Of a DNA stretch of 39,072 nucleotides, positions 1 to 7,123 are shown in pieces (positions within the stretch are counted from its first letter, which is position 1; every line of letters starts with the position of its first letter). Made by a program: the position numbers and the translations under genes. The stretch spans positions 1-39,072 of the forward strand of contig JANXZC010000111.1 of NCBI GenBank assembly GCA_025355725.1. Direction: 5' to 3'. The stretch is from Syntrophus sp. (in: bacteria) (GTDB lineage Bacteria; Desulfobacterota; Syntrophia; Syntrophales; UBA8958). The notes below the pieces were generated by a model. That model searched no databases, was not told the DNA's origin, and worked only from the letters and a program-made list of their open reading frames with translations.

Positions 1-677
1 TGGGAAAACTCAAAGGCGTCAAATACATCATCACCGGATCGGTCAATAATGTGGATCTAAAGTGGGTCTCCTACAAATCAGCAAGAAAAGATTTAAGCAA
101 AGGAGGAAGCGGTAACCAGTGGGTGGATCTCACTATGGCCGTCGGCGCCGCCGCCCTGGAAACCCAGGAAGGCTGGAATATCGGCACCGAGGTAACCGTG
201 CGGATTCTGGATGTGGAGAGCGGCGAGGTGGTTCTATCGAAGAAGTTGACAGGCAAGCATATCATCGGCAAGACCCCCTACCCCAATTATGACGCCCTCA
301 TCGGCGGCATCAAGAAGGCCGCAAGCAAGAGCCTCGCGGCTGCCCGTCCTGAGTTGTCCAAGTATTTCCCCCTCAAGGGTTACATCACCATGATCAAGAA
401 CAGTCCCGACGGCAAGGAGAAGGCTGTACGGATCAGCGTCGGGGAAAAAGTGGGGATCAAATCGGGAAACGAACTCTTCGTATATACCTTTGAAGAGATG
501 GAAGATCCCATGTCGGGTAAGAAAGAATGCGACGTCCAGAGACTTCCGGTCAGCCTGATCGTATCGTCCGACCAGTTACAACCGAACGTTGCCTGGGCAA
601 TGGTCGATGCGGATAAACCGGAGCAGATCAGAATGATCAGGGTCGGGCAGCTTGTCGAGAGGAAGCCCCTCAAATAA
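1..677 (+). CDS. CsgG-like secreted/outer-membrane protein, 3' part only
   Basis: The reading frame is open from base 3, so the gene begins outside the window; the GTG at 51 is internal. The first visible residues (KYIITGSVNNV) resemble the CsgG-family segment in which a periplasmic alpha/beta domain reports 'a protein of unknown identity gives a function TG.V'. The next part (about residues 30-110 of the visible protein) has the alternating beta-strand pattern of that fold, including TVRILDVESGEVV. The last 100 residues look like a second beta-rich domain. CsgG relatives form outer-membrane secretion channels or lipoproteins that activate envelope enzymes. No signal peptide can be checked because the start is missing. 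It converges on the HDAC-like gene with a shared terminator. CsgG membership is moderately sure; the exact role is unknown. Confidence 0.55.
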   Translation, partial: GKLKGVKYIITGSVNNVDLKWVSYKSARKDLSKGGSGNQWVDLTMAVGAAALETQEGWNIGTEVTVRILDVESGEVVLSKKLTGKHIIGKTPYPNYDALIGGIKKAASKSLAAARPELSKYFPLKGYITMIKNSPDGKEKAVRISVGEKVGIKSGNELFVYTFEEMEDPMSGKKECDVQRLPVSLIVSSDQLQPNVAWAMVDADKPEQIRMIRVGQLVERKPLK

Positions 678-707
678 ATATAAAGATGTGGCAAAAGGGG
701 TAATTAA

Positions 708-754
708 AAAACCCCGCATGATATGGCCGCGATGGTCAAATCATGCGGGGTTTT
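708..754. terminator. Bidirectional intrinsic terminator
   Basis: A perfect 15-bp stem (708-722 with 740-754) has A residues at the left foot and T residues at the right, so it can terminate on both strands. It sits between the convergent CsgG-like gene and the minus-strand run that ends with the HDAC-like gene. Confidence 0.85.
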
Positions 755-830
755 CCTTTCTGTCATTACCGTACCCGATCGGTTCGTGACTCCACTCTGT
801 TTCTCTACTGTTGACGGTGGCCTTCTGCCC

Positions 831-1571
831 TCATTCCATGCCCTCGATCAGGGCCATCACGTTCTGACCCAAAACCCCGTGGTTATAGCCCCCTTCGAGG
901 ATGGCAAAATATCCGCCTTTATTACTATGAGCGGCATCCTTGACCATCTTGCCCATCTCCATATAGTCGGCCGTGGTCAAAAGCCCTCCCCAGTCCTCAA
1001 TGTGGTTGTCGAACCCGGCGGAAATACCGATAATATCCGCAGGATTCGACTCCAGAAATGACCTGACCCCCTTGAGATAGTCGGTGCGGCTGGAAAACGA
1101 GGGGTTGTAGATATTTACATAGCCCTTGATTCCCAGGATGTTCACCGTCCCATCGCCGAAATGGAGATCAAAGTCGAGGACAAGGGCTTTGTTGATGAGC
1201 CCCCCTCTTTTGAGCTTCTCCAGGGCAATGGCCATGTTGTTGAAATAACAGAATCCCCATGAACTCGCCGCCGAGGCGTGATGGCCGGGCGGCCGGATCA
1301 GGGCAAAGCATGGTTCCTTGAGTCCGATCTGCGCCGCCTGGATAGACGCGCCGGCAGCCAGGGCGGCAATATCATATATGCCCTCGCGCCGGACCATCTC
1401 GATATGACTGGGGGTATGGACGGCATCGATATCTTCCGCTGCCGCGGGTACGGCGTTTATAAAGGTGACCCTTTCCTTGATGACTTTGTGCACCGCTTCA
1501 ATGCGGCCGAAAGCCGCTGCCGGATCGGAACAGTAAGACAGGTTGAAATCCTTGTGATAGACGACCTTCAT
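831..1571 (-). CDS. Histone deacetylase-family zinc hydrolase
   Basis: This 246-residue protein has the arginase/deacetylase fold signatures of bacterial HDAC relatives (AcuC, acetylpolyamine amidohydrolase, HDAC-like amidohydrolases). RPPGHHA is at residues 93-99, giving the catalytic histidine pair H97/H98. FDLHFGDGT follows, with zinc ligands D135 and H137, and SAGFD supplies D188. It is shorter than most family members (about 300-370 residues), mainly because of short loops. The ATG is preceded by AGGTG about 6 bases upstream, overlapping the stop of the EF-hand gene. It is the last gene of a co-directional run that also encodes a Sir2 deacylase. The substrate could be an acetylated protein, polyamine or another amide; the sequence does not decide. 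Confidence 0.88.
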   Translation of the reverse strand: MKVVYHKDFNLSYCSDPAAAFGRIEAVHKVIKERVTFINAVPAAAEDIDAVHTPSHIEMVRREGIYDIAALAAGASIQAAQIGLKEPCFALIRPPGHHASAASSWGFCYFNNMAIALEKLKRGGLINKALVLDFDLHFGDGTVNILGIKGYVNIYNPSFSSRTDYLKGVRSFLESNPADIIGISAGFDNHIEDWGGLLTTADYMEMGKMVKDAAHSNKGGYFAILEGGYNHGVLGQNVMALIEGME

Positions 1572-1579
1572 GGCGTCAC

Positions 1580-2272
1580 CTAAAAGATATTATGGGGACG
1601 GGCCCAGACAGCCTGCATCTGCTCGTCGGTCATGTAACCCTGGTATTCATCCTTGGTAATGACGCCGTCTTTATTCTTGTCTAGGGCATTGAACTGTTCC
1701 GGCGTCATTCCTTTAATTACAATGGTCATCTCCTTGTAATCGATCTTGCCGTCCTTGTTGACGTCGATTTCTTCAAAGGTAATGGTGATCGGCCTGCTAG
1801 CCTCTGAGAAATGGGTCTGTACAAACTGCCATTGTTTGCCTTCTTTCTTCAAAACCGCCGTGACCCGGCCCTTGATATCGACCGGCTTGCCCCCCTGGGC
1901 CATGTTAAGGCTGGCCTTGATCTGGGCATAAATCCAAGCCACCTTCCCGAGTGCGGATATATCTAGATTGCTGTAACTAATTGATTTAATATCGGTAATT
2001 TCCGCAAAGGCCTTCTTGTATTTGGCGCTGATCTGCTCGTAACCGATGGCATCTTTCCCTTCCTCAGAACCGATGGAGATGACATCCGGTCCTTTCGCAT
2101 ACAGCGACATGATCCCCTTGAGATCCTTCGCCTTGTAAAAGTCACCATGCTTTTTCAGGACAGCCTTGATTTCCCCCTCCATTTTCGGACTTGCCTTCGC
2201 TGCCGTAACCGCAGGCATAACCAGCGACCCCACGACCATCGCCATAACCAGAAAACCCATCATCCTCTTCAT
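1580..2272 (-). CDS. Exported NTF2-like (DUF4440-type) protein with two EF-hands
   Basis: The likely start is the ATG at 2272, preceded by a G-rich ribosome site, giving 230 residues; an upstream in-frame start at 2359 would add a non-hydrophobic leader and is less likely. Residues 1-23 form a signal peptide (MKRMMGFLVMAMVVG...TAAKA). The middle has the NTF2/SnoaL-like pattern (a helix, 'YKAKDLKGIMSLYA', then a beta sheet ending in WQFVQTHFS). Two canonical EF-hand loops follow, DVNKDGKIDYKE and DKNKDGVITKDE, each with Asp/Asn/Asp/Gly/Ile/Glu in calcium-binding positions. It is probably a periplasmic calcium-binding protein; its ligand in the NTF2 pocket is unknown. It lies between the Nudix gene (83-base gap) and the HDAC-like gene (8-base gap). 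Confidence 0.8.
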   Translation of the reverse strand: MKRMMGFLVMAMVVGSLVMPAVTAAKASPKMEGEIKAVLKKHGDFYKAKDLKGIMSLYAKGPDVISIGSEEGKDAIGYEQISAKYKKAFAEITDIKSISYSNLDISALGKVAWIYAQIKASLNMAQGGKPVDIKGRVTAVLKKEGKQWQFVQTHFSEASRPITITFEEIDVNKDGKIDYKEMTIVIKGMTPEQFNALDKNKDGVITKDEYQGYMTDEQMQAVWARPHNIF

Positions 2273-2355
2273 AACAGCCCCCTTCTCATCCTTATTGAGT
2301 TCGACCCCATAAGACGGTTCCACTGACCCATCATAATTTAAAATGCCCTTGGATT

Positions 2356-2787
2356 TCAAGAAGAAATAAATCCTCTTTCCCTGAGAATTTTCAAGGTATT
2401 CTTGGATACAGACATGGACAACAAGTCCTCCGGGGAAACCCAGCGGGCATCGAGGGCGTCATCGGCGGCCTGTACCTCTCCCGCCACATATTCGGCCTCC
2501 ATATCGACAACGACAAAATGATACTGAAGTTTATTTTTTTTATCATATTCAAGAAAATCAAATGTATATACGGGGGAACCCGCCCTGATCCGGATACCGG
2601 TTTCTTCAAGTATTTCCCGTTCCGCCCCCCTCTGAAGAGTTTCTCCCAGCTCCAGCGTTCCGCCGGGAATCGCCCATAATCCCCGGCTCGGAGCAGCGGC
2701 ACGCTTCACGAGGAGCACCTTTCCTTCCTTTATGACAATGGCCCCGACGCCTACAATCGGCCTTTGGGGATACTCACGTCTCGACAT
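2356..2787 (-). CDS. Nudix hydrolase
   Basis: A complete Nudix box GX5EX7REUXEEXGU lies at about residues 42-65 of the 143-residue product (GGTLELGE...REILEETGI). The N-terminal strand VGVGAIVIKEGKVLLVKR is typical of the ADP-ribose pyrophosphatase/MutT group. I chose the ATG at 2787 because GGAAGG stands 5 bases before it; a start at 2811 would overlap the upstream gene further. The start overlaps the 3' end of the NRDE gene by 14 bases, suggesting translational coupling. Substrate is not certain. Because a Sir2 deacylase lies two genes upstream, an ADP-ribose or O-acetyl-ADP-ribose substrate is an attractive but unproven idea. Confidence 0.88.
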   Translation of the reverse strand: MSRREYPQRPIVGVGAIVIKEGKVLLVKRAAAPSRGLWAIPGGTLELGETLQRGAEREILEETGIRIRAGSPVYTFDFLEYDKKNKLQYHFVVVDMEAEYVAGEVQAADDALDARWVSPEDLLSMSVSKNTLKILRERGFISS

Positions 2788-3562
2788 GGTTTCCTTCCAT
2801 ACGAAATGCAAAGCGGGTGGTCATCCAGGCGCCGACACTCCCGTTAAATTGTCGATCTTCAAAGTGGACACGGCCAAGACGATCGATCATCAGGACTGTG
2901 GAAGATCTTGTTCCATAAACAGGACTGGCGATGAAAACTGACGACAGGATGCGTTCCCATTCCAGACCGATACCGGTATCCGGCAGTTCGCGATCTTCCG
3001 GCCGTGAGGGATCAGCCAGGAGCTCGAATAAATCCTCGCTCCGGGGTCTGCCCTTCCCTTCCACGACCTTGCGGAAGTTCTCCCTGGCCTTCTCGACCTT
3101 GGGCCAGGGCGTGTCGAGGAGATGGTTGCTGAGGCCGTGGATGCCGGGGGAAAGCTGAGTAACACCACCGCCCCCGCGATTGGAAAGATAATACAATCCC
3201 GAGTCATCTCCCAAAACCAGGCTGAAACCGTTATATCGGGGGGCCTCCTTTTGGAGCCGATCCAGGTAGTCCCCCGGTCGGTCATTACCGGCGAGAAAAT
3301 CCCGGACCAGCCAGCCCCGGGAAGGGGCGCTCACCTTTACTGAAAGGGGATCACGATAATTGGTCAGGGCAGCCAGGCGGCCCTTCTTTGTGATTCCCAG
3401 CCAGGTCCCCCCTTCCTTGAGGTCCCGGCCACCCAGGATATCGGGATGGTTCGGCCAGAAGTCGGCAGGCAGCGAAGGCCGGTCGTAGAACTCATCACGG
3501 TTAGCCGCCAGAATCAGGGGGAAATCGGTGCGGGTCCGCCAGGAAAGTATAATCAGGCACAT
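2774..3562 (-). CDS. NRDE-family (TANGO2-like) protein
   Basis: The protein starts MCLIILSWR and carries the family-defining NRDE at residues 21-24, followed by FYDRPS and the conserved segment GGRDLKEGGTWLGI. At 262 residues it has the normal length. The N-terminal Cys2 and Asn/Arg residues recall Ntn-hydrolase-like folds. Eukaryotic TANGO2 homologues have been linked to heme trafficking and lipid metabolism; the bacterial role is unsettled. Its ATG overlaps the stop of the Sir2 gene by 10 bases, and its own 3' end overlaps the Nudix start, so the three genes are probably translated from one message. Confidence 0.88.
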   Translation of the reverse strand: MCLIILSWRTRTDFPLILAANRDEFYDRPSLPADFWPNHPDILGGRDLKEGGTWLGITKKGRLAALTNYRDPLSVKVSAPSRGWLVRDFLAGNDRPGDYLDRLQKEAPRYNGFSLVLGDDSGLYYLSNRGGGGVTQLSPGIHGLSNHLLDTPWPKVEKARENFRKVVEGKGRPRSEDLFELLADPSRPEDRELPDTGIGLEWERILSSVFIASPVYGTRSSTVLMIDRLGRVHFEDRQFNGSVGAWMTTRFAFRMEGNHVET

Positions 3563-4350
3563 GAGACGTCCATTTTTTGCAGAACGGCTACGATGCCGCT
3601 CATCACCTCGCCCGCGCCGCCGTGGATTACCACATCGGCATTGGCGTCATAGGAGGTCTCCGTCTTGTTGATAATAACAAGCTTCGCTCCCCCTCCCTTG
3701 GCGTATAAGGGGATGTAGGCCGCCGGATAGACGACCAGGGAAGAACCGATGACGATAAGGAGGTCACAGTTGCTTGCCGCATAAGTTGCGTCCTTCAGCG
3801 TTTGGGTTGGCAAGGACTCTCCGAAAAAGATTACATCCGGCTTTAGAATCCCTTGACAACGAATACAGGCAGGGACCTCCTCGGTCCCACGGAATCTCCC
3901 CAGCAGGTCCTCCAGCGGATATCGCTCCAAACAATCCAGGCACTTTAGCCATTTCATATTGCCGTGGAGCTCATAAACCCTTTCGGGGCTGTTACCCGCC
4001 TTCTGGTGCAGGTCATCCACATTCTGGGTGATCACACAGTTCAGCTTTCCGATTGTTTCCAGCCAGGCGATGGCATTGTGGGCGGCATTGGGCCGGGCCT
4101 GGGCAAAGCTCCCCTCATCGAGAAGGAATTTCCATTGTTTTTTTCGTGTTTCCGGGCTGTACAGGAAACGATCAATTGTGAAGTCGTCGGGATCAAACTT
4201 GGACCAAAGCCCCCCGGGACTGCGGAAATCAGGAATACCGGACTCCGTACTGACCCCCGCCCCCGTAAAAACGACGACCTTGCCTGCTTTAGAAATCAAC
4301 TTCGCCGTCTTGTGAATCTGGTCACGTAACTGGTCATTGTTCATAGGCAT
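3553..4350 (-). CDS. cobB: Sir2-family NAD-dependent protein deacylase
   Basis: All sirtuin hallmarks are present in the 265 residues: the NAD-binding GAGVSTESGIPDFRS (G30-S44), the TQNVD motif at 108-112, catalytic H129 in ELHGN, a zinc site from C137, C140, C162 and C165, and the GSS motif in IVIGSSLVVYPA. The reaction removes acyl groups from lysine using NAD and releases O-acyl-ADP-ribose and nicotinamide. It is cytoplasmic. Start at ATG 4350; a second ATG two codons on is possible. It follows the FN3-OmpA gene by 21 bases and overlaps the NRDE gene. Acyl preference (acetyl versus succinyl) is not resolved here. Confidence 0.93.
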   Translation of the reverse strand: MPMNNDQLRDQIHKTAKLISKAGKVVVFTGAGVSTESGIPDFRSPGGLWSKFDPDDFTIDRFLYSPETRKKQWKFLLDEGSFAQARPNAAHNAIAWLETIGKLNCVITQNVDDLHQKAGNSPERVYELHGNMKWLKCLDCLERYPLEDLLGRFRGTEEVPACIRCQGILKPDVIFFGESLPTQTLKDATYAASNCDLLIVIGSSLVVYPAAYIPLYAKGGGAKLVIINKTETSYDANADVVIHGGAGEVMSGIVAVLQKMDVSCA

Positions 4351-4371
4351 AAGACCGTCTTGCTTAATCCC

Positions 4372-5490
4372 TCACTTCTTGATCGTATATTCGACTGCGG
4401 CTTCGACCCGGCGGTTCTTTTGCCGGCCCGCCGCCGTCTTGTTGCTGGCGATGGGTTTGGACATGCCATAACCCTTCGAAGCGAGATGGGTCTTCTTAAC
4501 GCCAAACTTCTCGATGATGTACACTCTCACCGCTTCCGCACGCCGTGCGGAAAGATTCATATTGAAATCTTTGCCGCCAACATTGTCGGTGTGACCCTCG
4601 ATTACCATTTTCAGTTCCTGATTAGCCGTCATGATATCGCCGATTTTCTTCAACTCCTGATGATAGCGGGGTTTCACAACAGACTTATTGGAATCGAATT
4701 CAATGTCTATCCGCACCCGGTCCTTAGCCGGCATTCCTTTCGCTACGGGAAACGCCCCTGCCGCATTTGTCCGCTGCTCCGCATACTTTTGCTCCGAGCC
4801 TTCAGTGCACGCCTGATTGCTCTTTTCCGATTCCCTGCCTGTAGTGTCCACAGCCGTAACCTGATAACAATAGCGGCCCGCCTCTCTCAGGTCCTTATCG
4901 GGAACAGATGTCGCAGCAGTGGAGGTCATCAGGTAGAGACCGTCCCGATACACCTTATACCCGAGGGCGCCGGCCACGGGATTCCAGCTCAGATTGATCT
5001 GAGTTTCCGACACCGCCGTTGCCGTCAGCACGACTGGTCCCAGCGACGCCTTGGGATTCTCCAGTGTCGTTGCACAGGCCTGCTTACTCTGCTCCGACTC
5101 CTTGCCCGCAGCATCTACGGACGTTACTTGGTAACAATGGCGGGTCGCCCCGTTCAACCCGGAGTCTGAGAGATGGGTGGCAGGATTAACGGTGAGGTAT
5201 TTTCCGTCCCGGTAAATCCTGTAGTTGGCAGCTCCCGATACGGCGTTCCAGGACACATTGATCAGGGAGTCAGAAACGGCAGCAGCAGAAACCCCTGCTG
5301 GCACCATCGGGAGCAACAAAGATGGCGCCGGTTTTTCCTGATCGAAAAGTCCACCGAAATCGAATTTCCATGCCAAATTCATATTTGAATCGATTGTTCC
5401 ATCTCCAAGAGGCATTTTGGCTGATACCCCAGAAGAGAGAACAATAATCAGGAAAAGAGCACCCATGACAGGGTGAAATACTTTCCTCAT
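4372..5490 (-). CDS. Exported protein with two fibronectin type III domains and a C-terminal OmpA domain
   Basis: With the ATG at 5490 (AAAGGAG 8 bases upstream) the product has 372 residues; an upstream GTG at 5511 would lie inside that ribosome site region. A signal peptide occupies about residues 1-24 (VMGALFLIIVLSSGVSA). Two repeats of about 95 residues each contain the FN3 signatures 'INVSWNAVSGAANYRIYRDG' and 'INLSWNPVAGALGYKVYRDG', ending in CYQVTAVD. The C-terminal 120 residues form a peptidoglycan-binding OmpA/MotB domain (EGHTDNVGG, LSARRAEAV, GYGMSKP, NRRVE). It should anchor to peptidoglycan and present FN3 domains in the periplasm or at the surface. It is the first gene behind the promoter at 5547-5575. 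Confidence 0.88.
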   Translation of the reverse strand: MRKVFHPVMGALFLIIVLSSGVSAKMPLGDGTIDSNMNLAWKFDFGGLFDQEKPAPSLLLPMVPAGVSAAAVSDSLINVSWNAVSGAANYRIYRDGKYLTVNPATHLSDSGLNGATRHCYQVTSVDAAGKESEQSKQACATTLENPKASLGPVVLTATAVSETQINLSWNPVAGALGYKVYRDGLYLMTSTAATSVPDKDLREAGRYCYQVTAVDTTGRESEKSNQACTEGSEQKYAEQRTNAAGAFPVAKGMPAKDRVRIDIEFDSNKSVVKPRYHQELKKIGDIMTANQELKMVIEGHTDNVGGKDFNMNLSARRAEAVRVYIIEKFGVKKTHLASKGYGMSKPIASNKTAAGRQKNRRVEAAVEYTIKK

Positions 5491-5546
5491 ACAACATACT
5501 CCTTTCTTCACAAGGATAATTCTTTAGAGACGGTAAAACTGTCTCG

Positions 5547-5575
5547 ACTATAATCCTTAGCCACTCTTGAGTCAA
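5547..5575 (-). promoter_or_regulatory. Sigma-70 promoter for the FN3-OmpA / Sir2 gene run
   Basis: On the minus strand TTGACT (5570-5575) and TATAGT (5547-5552) are separated by exactly 17 bases. The predicted start of transcription is about 50 bases before the FN3-OmpA start codon. No other strong promoter was seen before the downstream minus-strand genes, so it may serve the whole run to 831. Confidence 0.7.
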
Positions 5576-5671
5576 TGGAAATGCTGTTACCCATTGCCTG
5601 TCAAGCTCTCCTCTTGACTTTCATGACGAATTATCCATATGTAGGGACAATACTATCAATCAGGGATCAGG

Positions 5672-7123
5672 ATGCAGACGATATTATCTATCTTCAACAA
5701 TCTCAGAATTCAGGATATTCTCGACATAATCATTGTTTCCCTGATGATCTATGCCCTCCTCATCTGGTTTAAAGACCGGGCCTCCCGGTTCGTCCTGGTT
5801 GGCATCAGCGTGGTCGGCGCCATCTACGTTTCGGCGCGTTTCTTTCAGCTCTATCTGACCACGGTTGTTCTCCAGGGTTTCTTCGCTATCCTGATATTTG
5901 TCCTGGTTGTCATCTTTCAGGAAGACCTGCGCAGGTTCTTCGAACGCCTGGCCATTATCGGCCGGTTCGGCAAACATTTGCGATCCGCCGGTCCTCAACA
6001 TGAAGAAACGGAAGTGCTTGCGACAACTGCGGCGAACCTCGCCAGAAATCGTATCGGTGCCCTGATCGTTCTGGGGGGAGACGACCCGCTGGACAGGCAC
6101 ATCAGCGGCGGCACAAAACTGGATGGCCTGGTCAGTCAGTCCATCCTCGAAAGCATCTTCGACCCCCACTCTCCGGGGCACGACGGCGCCGTCATCATTT
6201 ACGGCAACCGCATCACCCGTTTCGGCTGCCACCTACCCCTGTCAACGAATATGGAGAGGATCGGCGCCACGGGCCTGCGCCATACCGCCGCCCTGGGTCT
6301 TGCCGAGCGTTCCGACGCCCTCTGCATCGTCGTATCTGAAGAACGGGGCACAATTTCCAGCGCCAGGAACGAGAACATTCAGGCCTTGAGCGGCGCGGCA
6401 GCCCTGCAAAACGAATTGGAGACCTTCTATCGAGAGATATCTCCCGAGAAGGGGAAGACCTCGCGCCTGTCTCAGGAAATCAAGAAGAACACCCGGGAAA
6501 AGGTCATCGCCCTGGCGCTGGCATGCATCCTGTGGGTTATTTTCGGCTATCAGAAGGAATCGATCCGCCGGGACTTCCTGATTCCCATTGAATATCTCAG
6601 CGTCTCCCGTCAGTACATCCTGGAAGAACCCAAACTTTCAGAAGCAAAAGTGATTCTCTCCGGTCCTGCCCAGGCATTTCAGCTCCTCAACCCGGAAACA
6701 CTGAAAATATTGGTGAAATTAGGGGATATTCGCGAGGGGAAACAGGCAATTATCCTCACCCGTGAGATGGTGAAGTCCCCATCCAACCTCACCGTCGTAG
6801 CAGTGATCCCCCCGGAGATTACAATTACCGCCTCCCGTTTCGTGTCTGTTTCCATCCCTGTTGACGTGCCAACTACGGGAAAGCCCCCCCGGGGAATCGC
6901 CGTCCAGGAAATATCCGCTTCCCCTTCGGCAGTGCGGGTCTTCGTCCCCGGCGCCGCCGCTTCCCAGGGAAAGATCAAGATTCAGACCGAACCTGTCGAT
7001 CTCTCAAAATTAGCCGATCAGACCAGCTTCGAAGTCTCCCTCCGCTATCCGCCGAATGTCAGGTTCGAGGGCGGTAAGCCGCCCATTGTGGAAGTAAAGA
7101 TCCAAACGAAAAAAAAGAACTAA
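5672..7123 (+). CDS. cdaA: Diadenylate cyclase (CdaA type) fused to YbbR-like repeats
   Basis: The 483-residue protein starts with three membrane helices (about 14-34, 38-60, 65-85), as in CdaA. The DAC domain follows, with HDGAVII (D171-G172-A173) and the segment GLRHTAALG (R203-H204-T205), ending with IVVSEERG. The domain makes cyclic di-AMP from two ATP. A fourth membrane helix (about 277-293) leads into about 190 residues with YbbR/CdaR-like beta repeats, which would be periplasmic. In Firmicutes CdaA and its regulator CdaR are separate neighbouring genes; here both are one polypeptide. The usual RHR motif is RHT here. A start with AGGGA 6 bases upstream supports ATG 5672. Its stop codon overlaps that of the convergent tamB. 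Confidence 0.9.
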   Translation: MQTILSIFNNLRIQDILDIIIVSLMIYALLIWFKDRASRFVLVGISVVGAIYVSARFFQLYLTTVVLQGFFAILIFVLVVIFQEDLRRFFERLAIIGRFGKHLRSAGPQHEETEVLATTAANLARNRIGALIVLGGDDPLDRHISGGTKLDGLVSQSILESIFDPHSPGHDGAVIIYGNRITRFGCHLPLSTNMERIGATGLRHTAALGLAERSDALCIVVSEERGTISSARNENIQALSGAAALQNELETFYREISPEKGKTSRLSQEIKKNTREKVIALALACILWVIFGYQKESIRRDFLIPIEYLSVSRQYILEEPKLSEAKVILSGPAQAFQLLNPETLKILVKLGDIREGKQAIILTREMVKSPSNLTVVAVIPPEITITASRFVSVSIPVDVPTTGKPPRGIAVQEISASPSAVRVFVPGAAASQGKIKIQTEPVDLSKLADQTSFEVSLRYPPNVRFEGGKPPIVEVKIQTKKKN

